Shown: one piece after another, positions 53,491-64,000 of the stretch | How the letters are laid out: each line of letters starts with the position of its first letter | Numbering within the stretch: position 1 is the first letter of the stretch | Source of the DNA: Panulirus ornatus | Lineage: Eukaryota; Arthropoda; Malacostraca; Decapoda; Palinuridae | Direction: 5' to 3' | NCBI RefSeq assembly: GCF_036320965.1 | Contig: NC_092236.1 | Span: 20,017,018-20,081,017, forward strand | Length of the DNA stretch: 64,000 nucleotides | Notes under the pieces: model-generated | Told to the model about the DNA's origin: nothing | Database searches by the model: none | Seen by the model: the letters and a program-made list of their open reading frames with translations, nothing else | Translations under genes and position numbers: made by a program

Positions 53491-53494
<4 letters not shown>
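53021..53494 (+). mobile_element. RTE-like LINE copy 5 (3' fragment)
   Basis: Begins at the codons [20 protein letters not shown], so only the last 85 or so codons remain (through [10 protein letters not shown] and the stop), followed by the short-type 3' UTR and GCGCTACCTCGCAAACGCGG, GAGACAGCGACAAAG. The coding part has no break. The 5' end falls at a TA tract. Confidence 0.92.

Positions 53495-53563
<69 letters not shown>
53495..53563 (+). repeat. (TA)n at RTE copy 5 3' end
   Basis: Pure TA tract separating copy 5 from the old relic that follows. Confidence 0.97.
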
Positions 53564-53567
<4 letters not shown>

Positions 53568-53569
53568 TA

Positions 53570-54640
53570 CTTATCTCTCACCTTTCTCACCAGACGCCAG
53601 GTAGACTTATGGAAGTCCGTTAGTCGCCAGCCTCCCACTCAATCTTCTCGACTCGTTCCAGTCCTCGTATTCTTCGTTTTCTGTACCTTCCTCCAGTGTC
53701 TTCCCTCTTGTTTCCAGCCAGCTCTTGACGCCCTTAATCCATCTCATTCCAGGAGGTCCTGCTGGACGTCTTCCTTCAGGGGTCCAGTTCAAATCCTTCT
53801 TGGCATATCTCGTCCGTCTTCCATTCGTTGAACCTGGCCATACCACCTCAGCTTATCCTTGTCAGTCATTCCCAACACAGATGTGACACTGGAATCCTCG
53901 CATGTGTTGGCGTTTCTCATCCAGTGTAACTCTTCAGATCAGCCTCAGTGCTCTCACTTCGGCAGCCTGGATCTGCGAAGTCGTTCTGGTTATGAGCGAC
54001 TGCGCTTCTGGTCCATATGTTAAGATGGGTCTTCGACTGGTGGTATATATTAATGTTGTGCGTTTCAATGATACGATTTTATACCTCAGTCGAGGGATAC
54101 ACCACACTTGAGATTTCCACTGTATTCATGAATTCTGGTTCCAGTTGTTGTAGATTTTTATCATCAAATATTACTGCCAAGTTCTGAAAGTTACTCAGCT
54201 GTTGTGGCTTGTCATCCTGAAACTATATGTTACAATCTTTCGTTGTCTCTAGTACTGATCATCATATATACGTACACTGTTTTCATCACCGTTTCTGCTG
54301 AGTCTGACCACCAATCCACTGCATCCTTTATATCTCGTTTTCACCTGCCATAACTACGTCATCAGCATTCACTAATGTTATCTCTTCCTTTTATCAAAGA
54401 AAATACTCTTAGACATTTATCCATATGTGTGATAAACAAAACAGGACACAGTATTCCTCCTTGTCTGGTTCCGGGTTTTTACTTCGAACCGCACACTATC
54501 AATCTCCCTGAATCTGACTGTAAATAAACAGCTGTGGAATATACTTTCGATTACTCGTAAATTTGAGGAATACTCTTTTGTGAGGCTCTTCTAATGTCCT
54601 AGTTATCTGTATCAGTTCTGTTAAAAGCTTTTCATAAATC
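53570..54640 (-). mobile_element. Old LINE relic of a second RTE-like lineage
   Basis: Minus strand, from high to low coordinate: SLTKEYSSNLR-ESIFHSC, SDSGRLIVCG, a degraded motif B (KPGTRQGGILCPVLFITHM, family LRQGCxLSPxLFNxYM), then ILTYGPEAQSLITRTTSQIQ with AAEVRALRLI, and a clean 79-codon stretch VVWPGSTNGRRTRYAKKDLN, WTPEGRRPAGPPGMRWIKGV. The family text for the last part is WFGHVxRMxxxRxPKKxLxWxPEGRRPxGRPRxRW. It differs from the 8 young copies in nearly every residue outside the motifs, so it is a separate lineage. Dead. Confidence 0.8.
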
Positions 54641-54689
54641 TATGGAAGCCAGACATCTGTTCTTGCTCTATTCCTCCTCCCCCCCCCCC

Positions 54690-54729
54690 TCTCTCTCTCT
54701 CTCTCTCTGTATATATATATATATATATA
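54690..54729 (+). repeat. (CT)n-(TA)n before RTE copy 6
   Basis: C-run, CT tract, then a short TA tract ending at the truncated LINE. Confidence 0.95.
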
Positions 54730-55699
54730 GGGTGGGGGAGGGGGCGAAAATCCTGGGAGCCTTGACGAATGTGTGGAAGTCGAGAACATTATCTCGGAAA
54801 GCAAAAATGGCTATGTTTGAAGGAATAGTGGTTCCAACAATGTTGTATGGTTGCGAGGCGTGGGCTATGGATAGAGTTGTGCGCAGGAGGGTGGATGTGC
54901 TGGAAATGAGATGTTTGAGGACAATGTGTGGTGTGAGGTAGTTTGATCGAGTAAGTAATGTAAGGGTAAGATAGATGTGTGGAAATAAAAAGAGCGTGGT
55001 TGAGAGAGCAGAAGAGGGTGTTTTGAAATGGTTTGGGCACATGGAGAGAATGAGTGAGGAAAGATTGACCAAGAGAATATATGTGTCGGAGGTGGAGGGA
55101 ACGAGGAGAAGTGGGAGACCAAATCGGAGGTGGAAAGATGCAGTGAAAAAGATTTTGTGTGATCGGGGCCTGAACATGCAGGAGGGTGAAAGGAGGGCAA
55201 GGAATAGAGTAAATTGGATCGATGTGGTATACCGGGGTTGACGTGCTGTCAGTGGATTGAATCAGGTCATGTGAAGCGTCTGGGGTAAACCATGGAAAGT
55301 TGTGTGGGGCCTGGATGTGGAAAGGGAGCTGTGGTTTCGGGCATTATTGCATGACAGCTAGAGACGGAGTGTGAACGAATGAGGCCTTTGTTGTCTTTTC
55401 CTAGTGCTACCTCGCACACATGAGGGGGGAGGGGGATGGTATTCCATGTGTGGCGAGGTGGCGATGGGAATGAATAAGGGCAGACAGTGTGAATTGTGTG
55501 CGTGGGTATATATGTATGTGTCTGTCTGTGTATACATATGTGTCCATTGAGATGTATAGGTATGTATATTTGCGTGTGTGGACGTGTATGTATATACATT
55601 GTGTATGAGGGTGGGTTGGGCCATTTTTTTCGTCTGTTCCCTTGCGCTACCTCGCAAACGCGGGAGACAGCGACAAAGCAAAATAAATAAATAAAATAA

Positions 55700-55703
<4 letters not shown>
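54730..55703 (+). mobile_element. RTE-like LINE copy 6 (long 3' UTR)
   Basis: Starts at the codons for [12 protein letters not shown] and carries the C-terminal region with two in-frame TAG codons, at 54,939 (Trp to stop in VRWFDRV) and 54,972 (in RVREMCGN). The 3' UTR holds about 250 bp (about 55,306-55,557) that is absent from copies 1, 2, 4, 5, 7 and 8, including GGGGCCTGGATGTGGAAAGG, TGACAGCTAGAGACGGAG and GGTATTCCATGTGTGGCGAG. It then joins the common end TGCGCTACCTCGCAAACGCG and an AAATA-rich tail. It is probably an older subfamily that the short-UTR copies derive from. Confidence 0.92.
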
Positions 55704-55770
<67 letters not shown>

Positions 55771-55774
55771 TATA
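55704..55774 (+). repeat. (TA)n at RTE copy 6 3' end
   Basis: TA tract with GTATA and ACATA interruptions, preceded by AAATA units. About 90 bp of GTATATGTA-rich sequence separates it from the next TA tract. Confidence 0.95.
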
Positions 55775-55861
55775 ATTAGGGAATGGATGAAGGCAGCTTG
55801 TATGGATATGTACATGTACACATATGCATGTGTCTGTGCATGTATATGTATGTATATGATG

Positions 55862-56886
<1,025 letters not shown>

Positions 56887-56913
56887 ATATATATATATAT
56901 ACACATATATATA
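56887..56913 (+). repeat. Short (TA)n at RTE copy 7 5' end
   Basis: ATATAT with one ACACAT interruption, between copy 7 and the palindrome fragment. Confidence 0.93.
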
Positions 56914-56960
56914 TTCCTATGAGTCCACTGGAAAAATGAAACACGATAAGTTCCCAAGTG
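56914..56960 (+). mobile_element. Fragment of the palindromic element
   Basis: TTCCTATGAGTCCACTGGAA, AAATGAAACACGATAAGTTC and CCAAGTG match the left outer flank and start of the arm of the palindrome. It is cut off exactly where RTE copy 8 begins, so the 5' ends of copies 7 and 8 lie on either side of it. Confidence 0.88.
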
Positions 56961-59417
56961 AAACTGCAGGGATGTCTGATCATTATCTTGTGGAGGCGAA
57001 GGTGAAGATTTGTAGGGGTTTTCAGAAAAGAAGAGAGAATGTTGGGGTGTAGAAAGTGGTGAGAGTAAGTGAGCTTGGGAAGGAGACTTGTGTGAGGAAG
57101 TACCAGGAGAGACTGAGTTCAGAATGGAAAGAGGTGAGAACAAAGGACGTAAGGGGAGTGGAGGAGGAATGGGATGTATTTAGGGAAGCAGTGATGGCTT
57201 GCGCAAAAGATGTTTGTGGCTGGAGAAGCGTGGGAGGTGGGCAGACTAGAAAGGGTAGTGGGTGGTGGGATGAAGAAGTAAGATTATTAGTGAAAGAGAA
57301 GAGAGGGGCATTTGAACGATTTTTGCAGGAAAATAATGCAAATGAGTGGGAGATGTATAAATGAGAGAGGCAGGTCAAGAGAAAGGTGCAAGAGGTGAAA
57401 AAGAGGGCAAATGAGAGTTGGGGTGAGATAGTATCATTAAATTTTAGGGAGAATAAAAACATGTTTTGGAAGGAGGTAAATAAAGCGCGTAAGACAAGGG
57501 AACTAATGGGAACTTCAGTGAAGGGGCTAATGGGGACGTGATAACAAGTAATGGTGATGTGAGAAGGAGATGGAGTGAGTATTTTGAAGGTTTGTTGAAT
57601 GTGTTTGATGATAGATTGGCAGATATAGGGTGTTTTGGTCGAGGTGGTGTGCAAAGTGAGAGGGTTAGGGAAAATGATTTGATAAACAGAGAAGAGGTAG
57701 TAAAAGCTTTGCGGAAGATGAAAGCCGGCAAGGCAGCGGGTTTGGATGGTATTGCAGTGGAATTTATTAAAAAGGGGGGTGACGTGACTGTATTGTTGAC
57801 TGGTTGGTAAGGTTATTTAATGTATGTATGATTCATGGTGAGGTGCCTGAGGATTGGCGGAATGCTTGCATAATGCCACTGTATAAAGGCAAAGGGGACA
57901 AAGGTGAGTGCTCAAATTACAGAGGTATCAGTTTGTTGAGTATTCCTGGGAAATCAATTATATGGGAGGGAACTGATTGAGAGGGTGAAGGCATGTACAG
58001 AGCATCAGATTGGGGAAGAGCAGTGTGGTTTCAGAAGTGGTAGAGGATGTGTGGATCAGGTGTTTGCTTTAAAGAATGTATGTGAGAAATACTTAGAAAA
58101 GCAAATGGATTTGTATGTAGCATTTATGGATATGGCGAAGGCATATGATAGAGTTGATAGAGATGCTCTGTGGAAGGTATTAAGAATATATGGTGGGAGG
58201 AAAGTTGTTAGAAGCAGTGAAAAGTTTTTATCGAGGATGTAAGGCATGTGTACGTGTAGGAAGAGAGGAAAGTGACTGGTTCTCAGTGAATGTAGGTTTG
58301 CGGCAGGGGTGTGTGATGTCTCCATGGTTGCTTAATTTGTATATGGATGGGGTTGTTAGGGAGGTGAATGCAAGAGTTTTGGAAAGAGGGGCAAGTATGC
58401 AGTCTGTTGTGGATGAGAGAGCTTGGGAAGTGAGTCAGTTGTTGTTCGCTGATGATACAGCGCTGGTGGCTGATTCATGTGAGAAACTGCAGAAGCTGGT
58501 GACTGAGTTTGGTAAAGTGTGTGCAAGAAGAAAGTTTAGAGTAAATGTGAATAAGAGCAAGGTTATTAGGTACAGTAGGGTTGAGGGTCAAGTCAATTGG
58601 GAGGTAAGTTTGAATGGAGAAAAACTGGAGGAAGTAAAGTGTTTTAGATATCTGGGAGTGGATTTGGTAGCGGATGGAACCATGGAAGCGGAAGTGAATC
58701 ATAGGGTGGGGGAGGGGGCGAAAATTCTGGGAGCCTTGAAGAATGTGTGGAAGTCGAGAACATTATCTCGGAAAGCAAAAATGGGTATGTTTGAAGGAAT
58801 AGTGGTTCCAACAATGTTGTATGGTTGCGAGGCGTGGGCTATGGATAGAGTTGTGCGCAGTAGGGTGGATGTGCTGGAAATGAGATGTTTGAGGACAATA
58901 TGTGGTGTGAGGTGGTTTGATCGAGTAAGTAACGTAAGGGTAAGAGAGATGTGTGGAAATAAAAAGAGCGTGGTTGAGAGAGCAGAAGAGGGTGTTTTGA
59001 AATGGTTTGGGCACATGGAGAGAATGAGTGAGGAAAGATTGACCAAGAGGATATATGTGTCGGAGGTGGAGGGAACGAGGAGAAGAGGGAGACCAAATTG
59101 GAGGTGGAAAGATGGAGTGAAAAAGATTTTGTGTGATCGGGGCCTGAACATACAGGAGGGTGAAAGGAGGGCAAGGAATAGAGTGAATTGGAGCGATGTG
59201 GTATACAGGGGTTGACGTGCTGTCAGTGGAGTGAATCAGGGCATGTGAAGCGTCTGGGGTAAACCATGGAAAGCTGTGTAGGTATGTATATTTGCGTGTG
59301 TGGACGTGTGTATGTACATGTGTATGGGGGGGGGTTGGGCCATTTCTTTCGTCTGTTTCCTTGCGCTACCTCGCAAACGCGGGAGACAGCGACAAAGTAT
59401 AAAAAAAAAAAAAAGAA

Positions 59418-59425
<8 letters not shown>
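56961..59425 (+). mobile_element. RTE-like LINE copy 8 (longest copy, 2.5 kb)
   Basis: The most complete copy, though still 5'-truncated. It opens with GMSDHYLVEAKVKICRGF, the final SDH motif of an AP-like endonuclease, followed by the linker (VRVSELGKETCVRKYQERLS, RRWSEYFEGLLNV, LRKMKAGKAAGLDGIAVEF), the RT N-terminal block (GEVPEDWRNACIMPLYKGKG, SNYRGISLLSIPGK), then all RT motifs and the C-terminal region. It is inactivated by a TAG at 57,050, a TGA at 57,362, frameshifts near 57,525, 57,797 and 57,950, and a 2-base deletion near 58,194. The 3' end is the short-UTR type with GCGCTACCTCGCAAACGCGG and an A-rich tail. It shows what the family encodes upstream of the point where the other copies are cut. 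Confidence 0.93.
58190..59215 (+). pseudogene. RTE-like RT C-terminal half, 341 codons open
   Basis: Unbroken frame within copy 8: [20 protein letters not shown], motif [20 protein letters not shown], motif [79 protein letters not shown]. Motif A lies upstream in another frame, so no functional enzyme is encoded. Confidence 0.85.

Positions 59426-59491
<66 letters not shown>
59426..59491 (+). repeat. (TA)n at RTE copy 8 3' end
   Basis: Pure TA tract followed by four CA units. Confidence 0.97.
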
Positions 59492-59500
<9 letters not shown>

Positions 59501-60059
59501 GGGAGATGTTCCGTACTCCAATTGCTTGTCGTTACACGACGAATGAAAAGTCACTTTGGCGAGGCTGTATCATCATCTGTTGACGAACGGGAGTACAGTC
59601 TCGTCGGAGAACTCGCTCCCAAGGAGTCCATCATTACCCTGCTTCTGACCGCAGGTCAGTCTCGAAATTACAGGAGCCCATAAAATGGGTTCCTGGGGCT
59701 ATATAACATACACGAGTGTCTGTCTGTGTGTGCGGCTGCATTTAATTGTCTGAAGCCAATTCAACGTAAAGAATCACTGCAATAAAACCTAACACAACAT
59801 CTTAACAATTCCATTTAAAGAAAGAAAAAATAAAGACCTCGCACCAGCCAGGACGAAGCACAGACGCCGAATTGAGGTAAACGTTAATGGAATAAGGTTG
59901 ACATTCCTGCAGGTTTGTCCAGGAAAAGTTTCGGAGGAGCAGTAAACATTATAATGCCAAAAACTGAGACCTTACGATTCCGGGGTCTCTCTCTCTCTCT
60001 CTCTCGCTCTCGACCCGGCGTCCCTCCTGACACCTCCAGTCTGCTCGCCATCGCCGGGA

Positions 60060-60061
<2 letters not shown>
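59492..60061. other. Unrecognised DNA
   Basis: Nothing assignable apart from a short CT run at 59,986-60,010. Confidence 0.5.

Positions 60062-60116
<55 letters not shown>
60062..60116 (+). repeat. (CA)n microsatellite
   Basis: Pure CA tract. Confidence 0.97.
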
Positions 60117-60117
<1 letters not shown>

Positions 60118-60774
60118 GAAATTCAGTCATCTGACCACGGTATTCTGACCGGAAGACATCACAGCAGTAGACATGTTAGAAAACCCTTGATTCGCTCTTC
60201 CCTGTGGATCACCAACTCAACGCGCCCGCCCCACAGTCCCCCGGCACCTCACACATCACGACCTGGCCAACATGACTCACAGAACCACCAACGGTAGAAC
60301 ATTACATGGACATGGAGACGAAGAAAAAAATATCGTCTGCTGTTTGTTTCGGATTACACCACTATATTAAGGAATCTACTCGCCTTCTATCATCCTCTAA
60401 GGCCATATCTTACACCCTCTAAAGAACCCCCTTAACCCCCCCACCCCTACTCAACCCCACTCCTCTCTACGATGGCAAGAAATAAAGGCTCTGATTTTAC
60501 AGGTGTTTGTGGCCTGATTGCAAGACGCCCACACCGTACATCATGGTGGCTGCAGCGGAGGGTGAGTTGTACGCACCAGAGACAACTGTACCATGAGGGA
60601 AAACCTTGATTTCTAAGTTCTTTTATGGATTGAATCACTGACTCACTTTTATTGCCCTATAACTCAGGCCTTACGACCTGGGAATAGAGAGAAAAAGACG
60701 GGGAGAAAGAGAGAGGGAGAGAGACAGAAAGAGAGAGAAAGAGGGAGGGAGGGAGGGGGAGAGGTAAATAAGTA
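60117..60774. other. Unrecognised DNA
   Basis: No feature seen; the end (60,685-60,760) is purine-rich. Confidence 0.5.

Positions 60775-60836
<62 letters not shown>
60775..60836 (+). repeat. (CA)n before tRNA-derived SINE
   Basis: Pure CA tract that touches the SINE head. Confidence 0.97.
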
Positions 60837-60837
<1 letters not shown>

Positions 60838-60838
<1 letters not shown>

Positions 60839-61015
60839 AGCCTCCGTGGTGTAGTGGTAAGCGTTACTGACACGACTTAGCATGGGTACGTCCGGGGTCG
60901 GCCGCATGGTTTTGAATCCTGTGCGCGAAGAGTCGGCCCACATCCAACTCAGGTGTTTATCCTCCTTCGAGAATGGTCGATAAATTGGGTACCTAGCTCA
61001 GGCTAGTGTGTGTGT
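60838..61015 (+). mobile_element. tRNA-derived SINE, copy 2
   Basis: GAGCCTCCGTGGTGTAGTGG and TAAGCG form an A-box-like start. GGTTTTGAATCC (60,908-60,919) is a B-box with one change and one extra base against GGTTCGAATCC. The body GTGCGCGAAGAGTCGGCCCA, CATCCAACTCAGGTGTTTAT, CCTCCTTCGAGAATGGTCGA and TAAATTGGGTACCTAGCTCA follows. It corresponds block by block to the element at 43.5 kb. It is followed by a Jockey-type 3' fragment that may be its tail. Confidence 0.85.
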
Positions 61016-61044
61016 ATGTGTGTGTCTGTGAGTCTGTCTGTGTG

Positions 61045-61140
61045 CAAACATATACCGGGGTAAAGACATGGTAGGTACATACAAGGGTAAGAGAAGGGGC
61101 AACACGAGTGTAAAACTCTCTCTCCCCGTAACACACCAAT
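61045..61140 (+). mobile_element. Jockey-type LINE 3'-end fragment (J4)
   Basis: GTAAAGACATGGTAGGTACA, AGGGGCAACACGAGTGTAAA and ACTCTCTCTCCCCGTAACAC. It is the inverse complement of J3 at 18.1 kb over about 85 bp. Confidence 0.65.
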
Positions 61141-61146
61141 AGTGAT

Positions 61147-61167
61147 CACACACACGCACACATACAC

Positions 61168-61219
<52 letters not shown>
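61147..61219 (+). repeat. (CA)n microsatellite
   Basis: CA tract with GCAC and CAAC interruptions. Confidence 0.97.
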
Positions 61220-61220
<1 letters not shown>

Positions 61221-61364
61221 CATATGAGGCTTCCAACCAATAAAAATTCTTAAAGTTTAAACAACTTTTCCTGGAAGAATCCAATTTCCGTTCTGTTAAG
61301 TCCGAATGTTACCGGCACTGGAGAAGCCAAACTGCCTCCAAGTTCCCCGCCACCAGTGTTTGCT

Positions 61365-62340
61365 GAGGAGGAGGAGGAGGAGGAAGAGGAGGAGGAGGTC
61401 GGACGGACGCACGAGGGAGGAAGACAGGAAGGGAACAGGCAATATACGGAAGAAATGAGCTAACAACGCACTGGATAAAATGGATGATGAAAGTACAAGT
61501 GAGACATGGAAACGAGGCCGATGAACAGAGGAGAGAAAAAGGGAGATAAAGAAAGAAGAGAGAAATGATGTGGTATTAGGGATGAGAGTGGGAGAGGGGG
61601 GTGTGGTGAAGCAAGGCAAACACGAAGGGATGGGGACATAAAGATCATGAAAGAAAAGTGTATTTAAATGAAGGTGAAGACAGATAAGAAGACACAGAGT
61701 ATGAAGGAATAGAAAGGTAATGAATGACGGAGAATGAAAGGACAGAAAGATAAGAAGCGATAAAGAATAAAGGAATAAAAACAAATAAAAAACAAGAGGA
61801 GACAGAGATTGAAGGAACAGAAAGATATAAAGAGATAGAGATTGAAGGAACAGGAAGGTAAGAGGAGACAGAGACTCAAGGAAAAGACATATATGAAGAA
61901 ACAGAGAATGAAAAAAACAGAAAAACAATAAAGAGACGGAGACTGAAGGAACAGAAAATAGGAAGAGACAGAAAAAAGGAACAGAAAGATAGAGGAGATA
62001 GAGTAAAGGAAAAAAGGAAGATAAGAAGATACAGAAGAGAGATAATGCAAAGGCAAGGAGAACCAGAGGGTACTGATGTAGGCTGCGGAACTCAGACTTA
62101 CTTCCGCACTTTGTGACGAGCGTTGGAACACACGGGTCTCAAGTGTTGTACTGGGACTCCCTCAGGAGCAGGAGGTGGCACGAGGACACGAGCGGGTCCT
62201 TAGCCTTTGAGAAAATCAGGGACGTCGCCAGAGAGAATGGCAGAGGAACAGAGAGGAAAAAAAAAGCTCTTCTGAAGACAAAAAGGTTGAGTGCGAAAGG
62301 AGAGGAAATGGACAAAGAAAAGCGAGAGATAAAATAAAGT
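61365..62340 (+). repeat. Purine-strand tract with 33-36 bp minisatellite
   Basis: About 1 kb in which the plus strand is dominated by A and G. From 61,700 to 62,040 the unit TGAAGGAACAGAAAGATAAG with AAGAGACAGAGAT repeats at about 33 bp (for example at 61,810 and 61,843). Because 33 is a multiple of 3, the minus strand stays open for 155-210 codons with 11-residue repeats (FLFLQSLSLYI-like). These are artefacts. Confidence 0.85.
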
Positions 62341-62814
62341 CAAGAATTACAACGACGGAGCTTCAACAGCGAGAGGAAAATAGTTTGATAAAAGAATGAG
62401 AAGAAATGTGTAATGAAGATGGGTGAGAGGAGGACAAGACACAAGAATCTGGTCAAAGGTGGTAACCATTCGATGGACGGGAATTCGGCGTGCGAGAGAC
62501 TATAACTTTCCATAATAAACCAATCACTATCACTTTCTATACTTTTGGAGAGATCGAGAAAAGTTGTAAAGAAAAAACAAAATAAGTATATTAAAAACAG
62601 GAGAAAACTTTACAAGAACTGAAGAAACGCGTTCGTCCTTCAAGTACAGAGGATTGAGTGTGTGGGCTGCACTATTGCCACACAGCTGCTTACAGAAGCC
62701 AGAGGAGTAATAGAGGGAAGGGAGTGAGTGTGTGTTAGTTTGACTCAAAGACGTGTTTATCATCCCTGTGCTTCTCTATCATTGTCTTCTAACTTCTTGA
62801 GAAAGACAATATGA
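62341..62814. other. Unrecognised DNA
   Basis: No feature seen. Confidence 0.5.
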
Positions 62815-63190
62815 CCCTTCAGCACAACAGGACGAGACCCTTGGGTATCATGGCCTGGTGGCCTTTGACCTGACGCACACGGGTCAGGTCATCAGTTAAG
62901 CCATCGTACGCAAGGGTGGTACCGCCGTGCTCTAGGTTCGTGTCGCCGTGTGCAAGGGTAGTAAAGTCGTGCTTAAGAATCGTAACGTCGCACCCAAGGA
63001 TCGTGCCATCGTGCTCAAGGATCTTTAAGTCACACTCAAGGATCGCAACATCGTGATACAAGATCGTAACATCGTGATACAAGATCGTAACATCGTGCCA
63101 TAAGATCGTAACATCGTGCTACATAATCGTATCTTCATGCTCAAAGATCGTAGCGTCGTCGTGTTTAATAAGAGTTGTACCACCGTTCTC
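62815..63190 (+). repeat. 21-bp minisatellite, locus 4 (largest array)
   Basis: About 14 units of ATCGTAACATCGTGATACAA then G, with GTGCTCAAGGATCGT variants, at a strict 21-bp period from about 62,900 onward. The left flank has GCCTTTGACCTGA and GGGTCAGGTCA, the same AGGTCA-type text as the 44.2 and 33.1 kb loci. The 7-codon periodic minus frame (TILEHDG-like) is an artefact. Confidence 0.88.
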
Positions 63191-63320
63191 AAGAGGATGG
63201 GTTCACAATCAGAGGAAACCACAATTCTATTCCACAATACCAGTCAATATTTCAAGGTTAGGTTAGATAACTACTTAAACATCAATTTTCGACTCTTGAT
63301 CAAGGAATATATTTCCCAAC

Positions 63321-63323
<3 letters not shown>

Positions 63324-63405
<82 letters not shown>
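63324..63405 (+). repeat. (TA)n microsatellite
   Basis: Pure TA tract with no recognised element at either side. Confidence 0.97.
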
Positions 63406-63408
<3 letters not shown>

Positions 63409-63688
63409 ATGGCCTCGCTCCCTGCTTTCATCGACTAACAAGAAGAGAAATTAAGGCAAACATCCAGCCAGCCATTTTTCCACTCTCCGGAACCGACGCG
63501 AAATTAGCTCTTCGTCTTAAGAAGATGAAAGAAGACTCATAAATAATTCACCCCAATGAGATGGAAGGTTTGAGTTCATCCTCCAGAATTCTTTTGTACC
63601 AGACTGGAAGAGATGAAGGTATTACTGAAAATAATGGGATGCAAGGCTAATCATCCACGCAAAGTCACACGCACAAGCACACACGCAA

Positions 63689-63726
63689 GCGCGCGCGCGC
63701 GCGCGCACACACACACACACACACAC
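63689..63726 (+). repeat. (CG)n-(CA)n compound tract
   Basis: Nine CG units followed by CA units; alternating purine-pyrimidine. Confidence 0.96.
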
Positions 63727-63767
63727 GTATATATACATATATATGAGAGACAGAGGGAGAGAGAGAC

Positions 63768-63904
63768 TACCTACCTACCTATCTACCAACCTACCTACAT
63801 AACTACCTATCTACCAACCTACCTACCTACCTATCTACCAACCTACCTACCTACCTACCTACCTACCTACATACTTACTACCTACCTACCTACGAATAGC
63901 TACC
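63768..63904 (+). repeat. (CTAC)n tetranucleotide tract
   Basis: CCTA/CTAC units with CTATCTACCAAC variants repeated three times, then pure CTAC. The last 95 bases of the window show nothing. Confidence 0.95.
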
Positions 63905-64000
63905 TACGACGAGATCTAGCCATAATGGCGAGGCTAGTGCGTGAGGGAGAAGGACAGGGGATAAGGACAAGCTGTATCACGGGTGCAGCAGACGGCTGGG

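Noticed and set aside
61296..62131. Minus-strand frames of 210 and 155 codons, hydrophobic, with 11-residue repeats, resembling a membrane protein
   Set aside because: They follow from a 33-bp minisatellite on a purine-rich strand. Phe/Leu/Ser codons are forced by composition.

Overview
No cellular gene can be supported in this window. It reads as intergenic DNA of an invertebrate, most likely a decapod crustacean. The grounds are extreme microsatellite density (dinucleotide tracts every 1-2 kb, plus tri- and tetranucleotide tracts), several non-LTR retrotransposon lineages, and interspersed repeats that I associate from memory with decapod genomes. The species is not determined. There is no bacterial organisation: no operons, ribosome binding sites or CRISPR. 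Most open frames are microsatellite translations, antisense shadows of retroelements, or minisatellites.

Layout. 1-5 kb: microsatellites, two facing Jockey-type reverse transcriptase (RT) relics (one split by a TA tract), a SINE-like element and a 32-bp minisatellite. 5-18 kb: two young RTE-like LINE copies (copy 1 minus, copy 2 plus, the latter with the longest clean RT frame, 426 codons), two SINE-like copies, a 109-bp-arm palindrome, and R1/Jockey-type relics. 18-24 kb: mostly unrecognised sequence with microsatellites, a minisatellite and purine-rich DNA. 24.9-31.2 kb: a 0.9-kb segment present twice, the second copy bounded by a 158-nt poly(A) and a 3.74-kb pure (ATCT)n array. 31-34.9 kb: another RT lineage, then two RTE copies joined tail to tail. 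35-46 kb: trinucleotide tracts, four Jockey/R1-type relics, a tRNA-derived SINE and minisatellites. 47-51 kb: old RTE and Jockey relics, all minus strand. 52.8-59.5 kb: a mosaic of four young RTE copies, one old RTE relic, palindrome fragments and TA tracts. 60-64 kb: a second tRNA-derived SINE, a purine-strand tract and a 21-bp minisatellite.

How the parts relate. The young RTE-like LINE and the short SINE-like element end in nearly the same 3' sequence followed by A-rich/TA repeats, so the LINE probably mobilises the short element. Almost every young copy begins and ends at a (TA)n tract. Three junctions join two elements tail to tail across such a tract, and palindrome fragments sit at the 5' ends of several LINE copies. 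The best candidate for an undescribed system is therefore this LINE/SINE/palindrome/TA-tract association. No intact autonomous element is present: every RTE copy is 5'-truncated and lacks the endonuclease.

Limits: all assignments come from reading translations and motifs by eye. No database search, alignment or structure prediction was run. Element boundaries away from TA tracts are accurate to roughly 10-50 bases.
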